Under the pieces are notes generated by a model. That model searched no databases. It had not been told where the DNA came from and saw nothing but the letters and a program-made list of their open reading frames with translations. This document shows, one piece after another, positions 33,419 through 43,965 of a stretch of DNA of 64,000 nt; the first letter of the stretch is position 1, and each line of letters starts with the position of its first letter. Source of the stretch: Orychophragmus violaceus (Eukaryota > Streptophyta > Magnoliopsida > Brassicales > Brassicaceae); assembly GCA_030180135.1 (NCBI GenBank), contig CM058237.1, forward strand, positions 42,429,126 to 42,493,125, read 5' to 3'. A program made the position numbers and the translations under genes.

Positions 33419-36400
33419 TGTGATACCCCGTATCAAAAATGCGGTCAACGGGCAGCAAAAAGTCAACCGAGGGTAAAATTGTCATTTTTGCCAAGTGAAG
33501 GGCAAAATAGTAATTTTTCCAAAGTTTGAGACGCAAGACGTGACGGGCCAAATGTTCTCTTTTTAAAGCATAAAGAACATTTACAAGACCATAGTTGGAA
33601 GGAACGGAGCAGAAACGGGTTTTTCGGCTTGTCGGGAATGGAAACCGAGAAAACCGAGAAAACTTCGGAAAATCATAACGGGAGCTAGAAAACTCCAATT
33701 GAGGTGATTCAAGTTTCTAAATTCATCAAATAGCATTTAGAATCAGTTTGTGGAGGTTTGGGGATTTATGGGAATCATTTGGTATTTTCTAAAACAATTC
33801 TCGAGGAAATGAGTAAACCGAGCAAAGGAGATTAAGTAAGCTAAAGAAGGGTTCTTGTTGGATTGGGCCATTTTAGATGGGCTTTTGTGGACTCAGAGCA
33901 CACACCAGGGACAAGTGTGAACTCCCCAGGTCGCCAGCCTCACCTCCTTAGGTGTCAACACCTTATGTGAAGCATTTGTTTTTGTTGAATACACCAAAAA
34001 CACCTAAACAAATTCATTTTTGGGTGTATCTCTCTCTCTCTAACCTCACCCACGATCACATGCTCTTCCTTATCTCTAGATTCATCCAGAAAACCCAGAA
34101 AAATCCTTTGCATCTTCAAAGAAACCCCAAGAACACCAAGAACATTCTTGAGTGTTTTTCATACCGTCTTTCACCAAAAATACCATAACTCTTTCATTAT
34201 AAACCCAAATCAACTTCTGCAAAGTGCTATATCTTCCTCTCTCCCTCCTCTACAATCTCCGGCCAGCCGCCGTCGTCCTCGTCGCCGGAGCTCGCCGGAA
34301 TCTGGCCGGCAATCATCCGCGGATTAGGGTTTTGGGGAATCTCTCTCTCCCTTCATCAGATCTGAATGTTTTGAAGCCATGGATGGCTAGATCTTCTCAT
34401 TGCGGTCAGTTTGATAGGTGGATCATCTTCTGAGTCACCGGAAAAAGGGGTGAACCGGCCGGTCAACGCCGGACCACCGCCGGTCAACGCCGGACCACCG
34501 CCGGTCAACGCCGGACCACCGCCGGTCAACGCCGGAGAAGTCGCCGGAGAAGTCACCGGAGAAGCCCAACCGCCGTCAGATGGAAGCCGGTTCTTCAAGG
34601 AGTTGTATGGTCTGGGTTGATTCAGGAATTGGGTCGGTTTAGACTCGGTTTAGCCTTGGTCAACGGTTAGGTCAAACCGGTCAATGTTTGACCAAACCGG
34701 TTTAACCTAACCGGTTCTAATTAGACCGGTTCAGTTGGTTCAGATGGTTCAGTTGGTTCAGCCGGTTCAATTGGGTGGTCAACCGGTTCAGTCAAAGCCA
34801 ACGGTCAACCTTTGGTCAGCGGTCAAAGTCAACGGTCAACTGGAGGTCAAAGTCAATGCTGGTGAACGCCATGGTCAACGCCGGTCAACTCGTTGACTCC
34901 GGCCAGTCACGGTTTACGGTTCATGTCAGGGTGTTCGGGAAGCCTCGGGGTTCGAGTTCATGCGTTCGGGAAGTTCGGGTTTAGGTTCGAAGGTCTCGGG
35001 ATTCATACCGCGTCAGACCGTCATTCCGCGCCTATCTCACTGTGAGTCGGCTCACAAACCTTTAGATTCATTTAGACCGAGAATCGAGAAACCGTAGTGC
35101 TAGGATTGCATACCCGTTAATTAATCTGGTACTTAATAATTAATGGGACGTTTAAAGATAAACCGGTTAGGATCGAATAAGCATGATAGGGTTTAAAGAA
35201 TTAAAAGGTTAATCGACTGTGTGCCGCTAGGTTGTTAGGAACGATTGATTGATGCATTCATATAGATACCGTTGAATAGGATCGTATATGCATCTATATA
35301 TGTATAAGAACGATAATTAATGAATCTATATACGGGAATTAAGACGACATTAAAATATGGTTAAACCTAAACAAACGTATATAATATTATAACGGGATCG
35401 GGGTTTAGGTTTAATAGCGGGATTGGGAAATGAATAAAGTTCAGTAATAATGAGACGACGGGGAGTTAGTAATTTTACTAACTCTAAACCGACGGATCGA
35501 GAAGTTAATAAAAGATATCTAGAATGGATAAGTTAAGGGAAGTGGTGTGTGTTGTAAGCCGTCTACGGGTTAGCAATCCGCTAACCCAAGGTAGCGGATA
35601 GGAATGAATTAAAAGACTTAGAAACCTTAATAAGCCTGCTTGTGTTGTGATTGTGTGATTGTTGTGATTGTTGTGTTGATTGTGATTGCATGTTTGTTTA
35701 TTGTGCTGTGTTGAGCTTTGTGTGCAGGCTTGTTAGATTGCTCGGTGTTGGGCCGAGCAATCATTGTGGACACTTACTCTGGTCACGGGACAGGGTAAGT
35801 TAGTGGTGCTGACTAGGTATCTTACCTAGTCAGATCGGTGGTGTTGGTAGTATAGTGGCTTGCGGAATGGTTGGGGATTTGTTGTTGTTATTGTTGACTG
35901 CGTGATCTGTGCTAGAGTCCCAGTGAGTCTGCGTGTTTATATTTCTGCACTAGGACTCTAGGGTGCGTTAGATTCCGCAAGCCTAGGTTTAATTACGTTC
36001 CGGTACTTCCGACCCGATTGGATCCTCGGGTTTTACCTAATCGGACCATGGTAGTTCCGGTTATGGTGTTAACCTATCGGGTGACGCCGGTAGGTGTGCG
36101 ATTCGGAGAATACGGGGTCATGTCCTAGGGCCGGAACGCATGGAAACTCAGGTTACCTGGGGTAACAGGAGTCACCGCGTATCGATGGACAGAGAACGGT
36201 GTCCTAGCCGTGGGGATCTTGTGTACACGGTTAGGAGTCGTGGGTTAGTTACCATGTAGGTAACGATGTAGACCCGTGGAAGTTACCAAGATCGTAGGGC
36301 CCAGCGTTGTTTTGTTATTTCTCTTGTTGCGCGATAGATAGATCGAGTCCAATCGAGGACATGTGCCGCAGTGCCTTCGATTTCCCTTGATTCTCTGTAT

Positions 36401-37061
36401 CTTTGGCTTGACTGTGTGTGTGGGTTTATCACGACGTGGTTGTGCGTGATCGACTATTTTTTCCTGTTGATTGTTATTTTGGGTTTTGGGGCGGGAATTT
36501 ATAGACTTTAGATAGATTAGAAGCCGATAGTGGGGAGCCGATTCACTGGGTGATCTTAGATCGCTCATTAGACTCTTTTTGTGTGTTTTCAGGTTTAGCA
36601 GCGACGGACGCGAGAGGCCTCGGTGTAGTTTCGGGATGGCTTGTGATGGGATTTGATTCGGGGTTTTGGATGTTTTATTTTCGGTTCGGCTTTGGCGCCA
36701 TTTTATGTGTTTGATTTATTTATGTGTTTTGAATTGACGATTGTTTGTAAAAATTCTATTAAACGTTGTGCTGAACGTTTGGTTACTCAGAAATGAAATT
36801 GTTTCCCTGATATGAGGTTTCGTCCGAACCGACACAACTCACCGAAGTGGTACAAGGTGTACAACTTGTATTACTGTAAGTGAGGATAGCGAGGTCAAAG
36901 ATGGATTAGTGCGAGCCTTTGTCTCAAACCGATCTGTCTCTGACTTCGTCCTGTGACGAACTTTTCCTATTCGACTTGCTCGGGTTCGATCGGTCATGTT
37001 CTTGTTTGATTGTTGACCGGTCAGCTCGACGGTCAGCGGAGAATGGGAAAGGGGCGTTACA
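33419..37061 (+). repeat. LARD-like element, right LTR
   Basis: 3643 bp. The 21-bp minisatellite has four copies here (about 34461-34535) against two in the left LTR. Confidence 0.92.
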
Positions 37062-37066
37062 GCGAG

Positions 37067-39924
37067 CTCCTCCTCTTTCTGTAATTGCTACGCAGGGGAT
37101 TTCTCGATCTGCTTGTATCCATTCATGTAGCAATGACGGGAAATCTTTTGACTTCCGTAAATGGTTTTGACCCCTTTGGGAGTTGGGAACTTTACGCATT
37201 GATGGTAGGTCGATGGTACCGCTTTCATGTCGTATATCCATGGTCGACCTAGAATAGCGTTATAGGGGGCTGGCCGATCCACTATGACGAACTCTGTCAT
37301 TCTTCGGACTCCTCCAGCTATCACTGGGGCGAAGACAGAGCCCATCGAGTACGTTGTTTCGCCAGAGAACCCTACTAATGGTGTCTTTTCTTCCACGATC
37401 TCGGAGTCATTGAAGTCCATCTTTTTGAAAGCGTCGTAAAAGAGGACATCCACCGAACTTCATGTGTCGATCATTATTCTTGAGAGTTCGACATCTCCCA
37501 CTACTAGACAAACGAGGAGAGCGTCGTCGTGTGGTTTGTCGAGATTTCTTGTCTCGCTCTCGTGGAAAGTGATCTCGTGGTCTGGACCTATCATTGGGAT
37601 TTTCCCCCCTTTGTCGGTCTCGACTCTTCTTTGAAGAGCTTTGATTGAATTGACCGAGTCTCGGCAAAGCTTAGAGCCACCGAAGATGAAGTCGATTCGT
37701 TTAGGGGGTATAGCCCGTACACCCCCCCTGCAGAGACGAGGGGGATTGATTCGCGAGCGTAAACTCTTAACGGGAGCCGGAGGTGGGGATAATGCCGAAC
37801 CTTCCGGGGTGCCGCTCAGGCTGAGATCGCCGAGAATAAACTCAACTCGCTTCCGCGACCCCTGAGGAAGTGTTTCGGGAGATTCCGGCTCCTTTGTCCG
37901 TTCTCGTTTATTCTGAGAAGGCCTCTTGGTGTTCGACTCTTTGGTCTGTTTACATTCCTTTTTGTTGGATGGAGTTTCCTCCTCGACTTCGGAGTCTTGT
38001 TTGCTTTCAGACTCTCGCTTTTGAGCCTCGGCTTTAGCTCGAGTATAGTAATCTTCAGTCGAGTATCCTCTTTTGTTGTGAAATTCACAGAATTTTTCCT
38101 TGTCGAACTCGAATTTCTTCGAGCTCTTCGGGCTCTCGACCGCATTGACGTTCCCTGATTTACGGGAATCCTTTTTGGAGTTCGAGTTCTGCGAGTCCGA
38201 CGGGTTCTTTTCTTTTCGATGCTTTTCTCTGAGGGCCGTATTTTCGTCCTCGAGGCGAGCAAAGGCCGATGCGCGATGGAGGGCGTCATCGAGCATTTGA
38301 GGTTCGCGGATTGTTATTTCCTCGCGGAATCTGGTTGAATACCATAGTCCTCGTCTCAGTGCTTCTATAGCTACTTCGTCTCGTGGGTTTGCGATTTTGG
38401 ATTTTATTTCCTTAAATCGGTTGATGTACGAGCGAAGCGATTCGTCGGGTTTTTGAGAGACGCCAAATAGAGCTGCCTCAGTAGTCTTTTCCTCGATAAA
38501 GACGGAATATTGTTTGAGGAAGGCCGTCATGAACTGGGTGAAGTTGTCGATGGACCTTTCTTCCAGTCCGGCAAACCATTCTAGGGCGGAGCCCGATAGG
38601 TTTTCGGCGAAGAGCTTGCAGAAAGCTGGCTCTCTCTCCTCGTCGGTAAGGTATACCCTTGCCATCGCTAGCCGGAATGCCCTGATATGGGCTTTCGGGT
38701 CCGAATTCCCAGAGAATTCTGGAAATTTAGTTTTCTTGATTTCTGGGATCCTTGCGAAGGCGATCCGGTCTGTGAACGGCGTTTGTCGCGTTTCTTCGAT
38801 CACTCGATCGATGTCGGGCGCCGCGCTCATTGCCATGTGAACTTTCGAGCTTAGACTGTTGAACTGGGCCTTAGCCTGTTCGATGTACTGTCTAAGCATA
38901 TCGTGTTCATCGCCTACCATAGGCGCGAACTGGTCTTGTGCCTGGTTTGACGTTTGTTCCGGGAAAACGGGGTCGAGGAGATCGATTGTTGGAACCGACC
39001 TCGTCTGGTCGACCTGCGGCGTTCGGAACTGTACCGTATTTGACCCGTTAAGGAGTCCGGAACTCGAGGCGAAGGCAGAGCCTCCTAGTTGCCTCGGTCG
39101 GATATTAGAGTTATTCAGGAAAGGTGGTGGCCCGGGTAATGGTCGGTTTCCTGATCAGGTTGGATCTGTGACCATTGAACTCGAATTGAATGGTGTCGGT
39201 ATCACGATAGGGGTTATTATAGGGCGAAGGCCACTACTTGACGTATTAGCGAAACTTCCCGACGTTCCCGGGGGAGTTACTACCTAGGAGAAGTCCAAGC
39301 AAGTATGCGGTGGAGGACTTATAGGAGTTCGTGTTGGTCTACCCCCTTGGTTTTGGTTGGCGAGCTCTTCAAGACGGGCGTTAAGGCTCCGCTCTTGTTC
39401 ATCGATATGCGCGGCCAGAGAACGGTTTGCGATCTCTTGGGCCCTTGCGCTTGCCTCGTTATTTCTCGTTCGATCTACCAATAAGCTTAACATCGAACGG
39501 ATTTCATCAAGATCATTCGGCCCTTGTCTCCGTGGAGCAGAAGGCAGTGGCGAATTAGGTCTGGCTATTCCAGATCCACCTCCTGGGGTGGATATCGAAT
39601 CGTTTCTCATCCACACCCAGTTCCTGCTCGGATCATTAGTTCCTGACAAAACATTAGTTCCTGCTCGCGATCGTTTGAGCGACAGAGCCGGCTGGTGCCG
39701 AGGTCGTGGAGACTGAGGCAGAGCTCGTCAACGCGCCATCGGTCTGACCCATGTTCCTTACCCCGGTGGTGTTCTGAGGAACGTTGTCGACCGTTTGAGG
39801 GAGGTCGACTGGTGGTGTGGCGCTGGGAGAGCCAGATTATTCGGGATTCATCTCGATCTATCGGATCTAAGATCTGATTCTTAAGAAAGGAAAAACTATA
39901 GATAGTCCCCACAGTCGGCGCCAA
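37067..39924 (-). pseudogene. Tat gag-protease, with a TGA at the protease active-site Gly
   Basis: On the minus strand an N-terminal part reads from about 39649 (SMLSLLVDRTRNNEASA, coiled coil) and is broken near 39284. The main gag frame is open from 39154 (downstream of a TGA at 39155-39157) through 37463. It contains the gag core (RIPEIKKTKFPEFSGNSDP, AFCKLFAENLSGSALEWF, FMTAFLKQYSVF, SLRSYINRFKEI, AIEALRRGLW), then a Lys/Glu-rich nucleocapsid-like tail with CEFHNKRGYSTEDYY. At 37460-37462 the active site reads Asp-Thr-TGA-Ser-Ser. The same frame continues through the protease body (GETTYSMGSVFAPV, NAILGRPWIYDMKAVPSTYH), interrupted at 37066 by the nested element. Confidence 0.88.
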
Positions 39925-39925
39925 A

Positions 39926-40461
39926 TGTGAGATCTGAGATTCACACCAAGAATTTGTAATTGTGGATTTGGACTTTTAGGTATAGAAATGGTATAGTTTC
40001 CTATGAATCAAAGACTTTATTGAGATTGATCGTCGAGATAGAACAAACACAATCGAAAAGAGAGTACAAAGTATGATGATCGAGCTATCTAGTCGAAGTG
40101 TTCTAAGCTAGGGTTGGAATGTCTTGAGTGAATCGCCACTTCTTCTTTAAATAGTCTCGACTTTGACCTTCTTGTTCCGATATTTCGGCCTCGCCTTCAT
40201 CACGATCTCCGATATTTACGTGGATCAGTTGAACCGACGTAGACCGAGTTGCTCTATCTCCACGTCGTCTGCTGCTGAGCTCGAGCTCGATCGCCTCTTA
40301 CTTCGGCATCGCTTGGGCCTTGTCAAAGTGTCATTCGTTTGGGCCCAACAAATGAATCGGCTCGTCTCTTTATCTTTGATTCTGGAACGGGCGCATAAAT
40401 ATGGGCCTTTGTTTTATTTGTTAATGGGCCGGATTTCCTAGAGGGAAATCCAGTACCAACA
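39926..40461 (-). repeat. Tat right LTR (5' LTR of the element)
   Basis: 536 bp, the same length as the left LTR. It is adjoined on its left by the minus-strand PBS at about 39906-39925. Confidence 0.93.
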
Positions 40462-40466
40462 TCGTT

Positions 40467-41059
40467 GCGGTCCTGTGCAACGGTCGTTGCAAATGGTTTA
40501 ATTTCAAATTAAGGTATGCGTGCTAAACCGGAATCAATTCGGTTCAACAGCATCGATCGTTGCTCATCAGCAACGATCGTTGCACCCACGACCAGGTAAG
40601 TGCCTTAAACCCTTTTCTCTTCTCTTCTTCTCCACTCTCGCCGTCCGTACAACCGAGACTCTCATCACCTAAATCTCTCATTTCGTCATCGTTTTTGTTG
40701 ATTCCAAGTGCGATTCTCCTTGTTTTTACATGCTTTATCTGTTTTTCTAACCCATTCGAAGCAAATCCAAGGTAATGTGCCTCAATTTCATGATTTCCGG
40801 ATTCGTTTTTAGGGTTTTAGAATTTGAGAATTTTGGCTTGAAAACGATGATCCCATGCTTTTATAGACCTGATTTAGGATGATTGGTGATGGATTATTGT
40901 TGTTTGTGTAGTATTAGAACGGATTTAGGAACGATTTTGAGGATTCATTGTCGGCTGTGAAATCGCCCTGCATCGATCGTTGCACTTGTGCAACGGTCGT
41001 TGCATTGCGATTTCACAGGGATCTTCTGCCGAGACTTACTTGTTTTAAATTTCTTGCAG
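40467..41059 (+). other. Athila intergenic region upstream of the env-like ORF
   Basis: Non-coding. It holds the second half of the split palindromic cassette (40462-40482), further cassettes at 40550-40584 and 40956-41017, and CT-rich leader-like sequence (40610-40700). Confidence 0.6.
40550..41017 (+). repeat. Palindromic cassettes upstream of the env-like ORF
   Basis: Units at 40550-40584 and 40956-41017. The second is embedded in a longer 62-bp inverted repeat whose outer arms are TGTGAAATCGC and GCGATTTCACA. Confidence 0.8.
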
Positions 41060-42440
41060 ATGCCTCCTCGACAATCTCTTAGCGTAGAACTACCGCAGCT
41101 GCAGCTACAGCTCACCATCAGCCACCAGCTGAGTGGTTCCATCGAGACTCGGATCCACCTGAGGATTATCAGAGAGACCAGGAAGTGATACAGCCACCAT
41201 GGCCTAGAGAAGATGCGCTACTGATTCCGACAAACAGGGTCTGGGGAGTGGAGATAGATGCGTTGCTCAAGACCGACACCTTCACAGAGCGGCCATTGCT
41301 TGATCAGTGGGATGATTTTGACACATTGCTGTACAATGGTTGGTGTAACATGACGCTTAAGCCAACCAAGTTTGCAGACTACTCGACTTGCAAGAGTCTG
41401 GGCATTGATGACCAGGTTCTTGCACTGTGTAAGGGAATTGGTCTGCGGACAATGCCAATGCAGCCTTACGAGATGTACCATGAGTTGGTAAGACAGCTGC
41501 TCGCCACCTGCAGAGTGATATACCCTACACCAGACAGTATGAAGACTTCAGGAGGCTTCTTTACCTTCATGTGCTTAGGATCCAGGTATCGGATTCCCCT
41601 TCTCGATATCTGTAGGATTTATGGATTCAGCACTGAGCCGCAGCGCATTGGTATGTCACTTGAGTGTGATGTGGATGAAGCTCAGTATTTCTGGGAGTGT
41701 ATTGGCACTTGTCGATACAACTCGAGGACCACACCGGTGATTCAGGTTAGGCATCCGGTTCTTAGATACGTCTTGCGCATCTTGGGATTTACTTTGTTGT
41801 GCAAGTATGAAGCCAACAAGATGCGTAAGAATGAGATGGAGATGCTGTTCATTGGACTGAGGGACCAGTTTGAGGATACAGTTCTGAGAGATCCCACTAG
41901 AGGACTCAACTTGGGAGCTGTCTTTGCTCATCATCTATGCGAGCTGCAGAAGAAGCCATTTGATGGCGTGGGCACTGAGAGAGTAGGGAGTCTGCTTACT
42001 CCCATCTTCAGACATTGCAAGATTCCCTTAGAGGGAACGGAGCATAGTGACAGCTTGGAGTTCCTTGATTTCAGCCATCTGCAGAGTGCTACGTGGCTGA
42101 AGGAGGGACGTGTATGGGTCTATTATGACCCTGCCACGGTGAAGTGTGGTGTGGATCTTCCTGCTCCTGATCTTACACAATTTGATACGCTGGATGTCTT
42201 GAGGCTCCAGCCTCCTACGAGTGAGCAGCGCAGAGTCCCTTCTATGGCTCATCCGCTGGGAGAGACTTTTACACGAGCTTCTACCTCCTCTGCGCCTGAG
42301 CCTGCACCTGCTGCCCCTGTCGATGACATTGGACCTTTTTCCGAGCCTACGATGCCTTATGGTTATATGTCTGAGGCAGAGTGGAGAGAGCGCTCAGATG
42401 GTATTCTACGGGTCGTCTGGAACTTCATGCGTACCTGCAC

Positions 42441-43170
42441 TGAAGGAATTTCTAGCAAATTCCTAATCCAATTAGGCAATCCTAGTCTGAATTCCAAGCC
42501 TAGAATCTACGGGTTCATGTAATTGAATCATTGGGATCTCAGAGTTACCTGGTGATTAATGCAGCGGAAGTCTTAGCAAGTAATCGAGATCTAGAGCGCC
42601 TCAAGTGCTGCGCCTCTACTGGTATCCACACGCACACAGAACTGGACAGCAGGGATGCTAGTGCCTATCAGAGATCTTATCTCCAGAGAGGTTTCTTTTC
42701 TGTTTCTGGTGGCTATCTTAGGTTAACCTGGAGTTTAGGTCGACCATATATCTTATATATGTCGAGTTAAACCGCAACGGGATTAACTAATGATTAAACC
42801 GATTTAATCTGCTAATCCGCGAGTTGTGTCGACCGACACACTCTTTGTGTCGATCGACACAGTCGATCCGTGTCGACCGATACACATAGTGCGTCGATCG
42901 ACACTGCCCAGAAAAGATGACATCGAATGCATATCAAATATGCATTCATCCGATCATTACATTAATGATCAACCTCACATTCAATGTCCAGTTTGCTTAG
43001 GTGTGTGACCCTGTAGGATCATATAACACTAGCAATGAGTTCTAAACTCATTGATCATAAGTGGCTTCTAGCAAAGCATTACGAGTACCTAGTGTCATAT
43101 GATTGTCTCATCTCGACAACACGACTTTCTCTCAGAGTAAGTACAAATAGATTTCAGGACATTCCCAACA
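42441..43170 (-). repeat. Nested Copia left LTR (3' LTR)
   Basis: 730 bp, plus-strand start TGAAGGAATTTC, end CATTCCCAACA. It contains two paired palindromic cassettes at 42825-42905. Confidence 0.94.
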
Positions 43171-43965
43171 ATCTCCCACTTGTACTGGAATCATCTATTC
43201 CTATAATCCCTTCGTCACTATATCTCGATCCGGCATAAGGCAAGATCCGTGTCATCCTTATTAAGCCAAAATCTTGTTCATCGAATTCCGATTCATACTG
43301 ACAAGCCAAACGACTGACAATCACCTCGTTTGAGTGTGGCCACACATTTTCTCAGTATCAAATCTTCGATGGGCCCTGAGATATTTATCTCCTGTTATAT
43401 AGGAGGGACAATTCCCATCTTGTTCCTTCCCTGTTCCTTCACACGCTTCATGATACGCCCAATCAATGTCTTTATGATCACCAGTTACGGCTGACGTTTG
43501 ACAAGGTCAAAGCGGACCAATTCACATGTAAGAAATCATGATGAACTCAGGTCTAAGGACTATACTCTATAGTCGTAATGAAAACTCTCATGACACTTAT
43601 ATAACTATCCCGTAGAGTTCTCATCAGTGGGTCATGTCCGATCATGTGTTCTCTAACACATACCTATGTGATTGACTTTAATACTCTTATTAATGACTCC
43701 ATGAAACTTAGTCATCAGTCACCTCACATACTAGTCTCACGTGGTTGTTAATGTCCCACTTTAACAACCTCGACCAGGGACAAACATAATTTATGTCATT
43801 TATTATTTATAGGGTTTCATGATCAAGTCACATACTTGATGACCTATAAAATGTCATAAATTACTTTGGGACTATTATTTAATAACCATTATTAAATAAT
43901 ACAGATGTCAGATTTCAATAACATAATCATATTATGTTTATACGAACATCATATCATAACTAAAA

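Larger units (their letters stand above)
27074..37061 (+). mobile_element. Large-LTR non-autonomous retrotransposon (LARD-like) nested in Tat
   Basis: LTRs at 27074-30668 (3595 bp) and 33419-37061 (3643 bp), TG...CA, with a GCGAG duplication at 27069-27073 and 37062-37066. The PBS TGGTATCAGAGC (initiator Met tRNA type) is at 30675-30686. A purine tract AAGTGGGGAAGAA lies at 33406-33418. The internal region is only 2750 bp and has no gag core, protease, RT or integrase; it holds a zinc-knuckle ORF. LTRs differ by about 2-3% plus repeat copy-number changes. The LTR ends (TGTGATACCCC, GGCGTTACA) resemble those of chromovirus-type Gypsy elements, so a Gypsy helper is plausible but unproven. Confidence 0.92.
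19182..40461 (-). mobile_element. Tat-type Gypsy retrotransposon nested in the Athila
   Basis: Both LTRs are 536 bp (19182-19717 and 39926-40461), with a TCGTT duplication at 19177-19181 and 40462-40466. On the minus strand the PBS TTTGGCGCCGACTGTGGGGA adjoins the right (5') LTR, and the purine tract GGGCTGGGGGCTAT precedes the left (3') LTR. Order on the minus strand: gag, protease, [27074-37061 insertion], RT, RNase H, integrase, a degenerate repeat block, an antisense spliced ORF, 3' LTR. An extra ORF between pol and the 3' LTR is the mark of the Tat lineage. I count 7 LTR substitutions in 536 bp (1.3%). Confidence 0.94.

Noticed and set aside
27607..34188. Paired ORFs at 27607-27843 and 33952-34188 starting MSTPYVKH, considered as genes
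   Set aside because: Both are inside the LARD-like LTRs, low complexity, and without domain content.
38859..39287. 142-codon plus-strand ORF
   Set aside because: Shadow of the open minus-strand Tat gag frame over the same bases.
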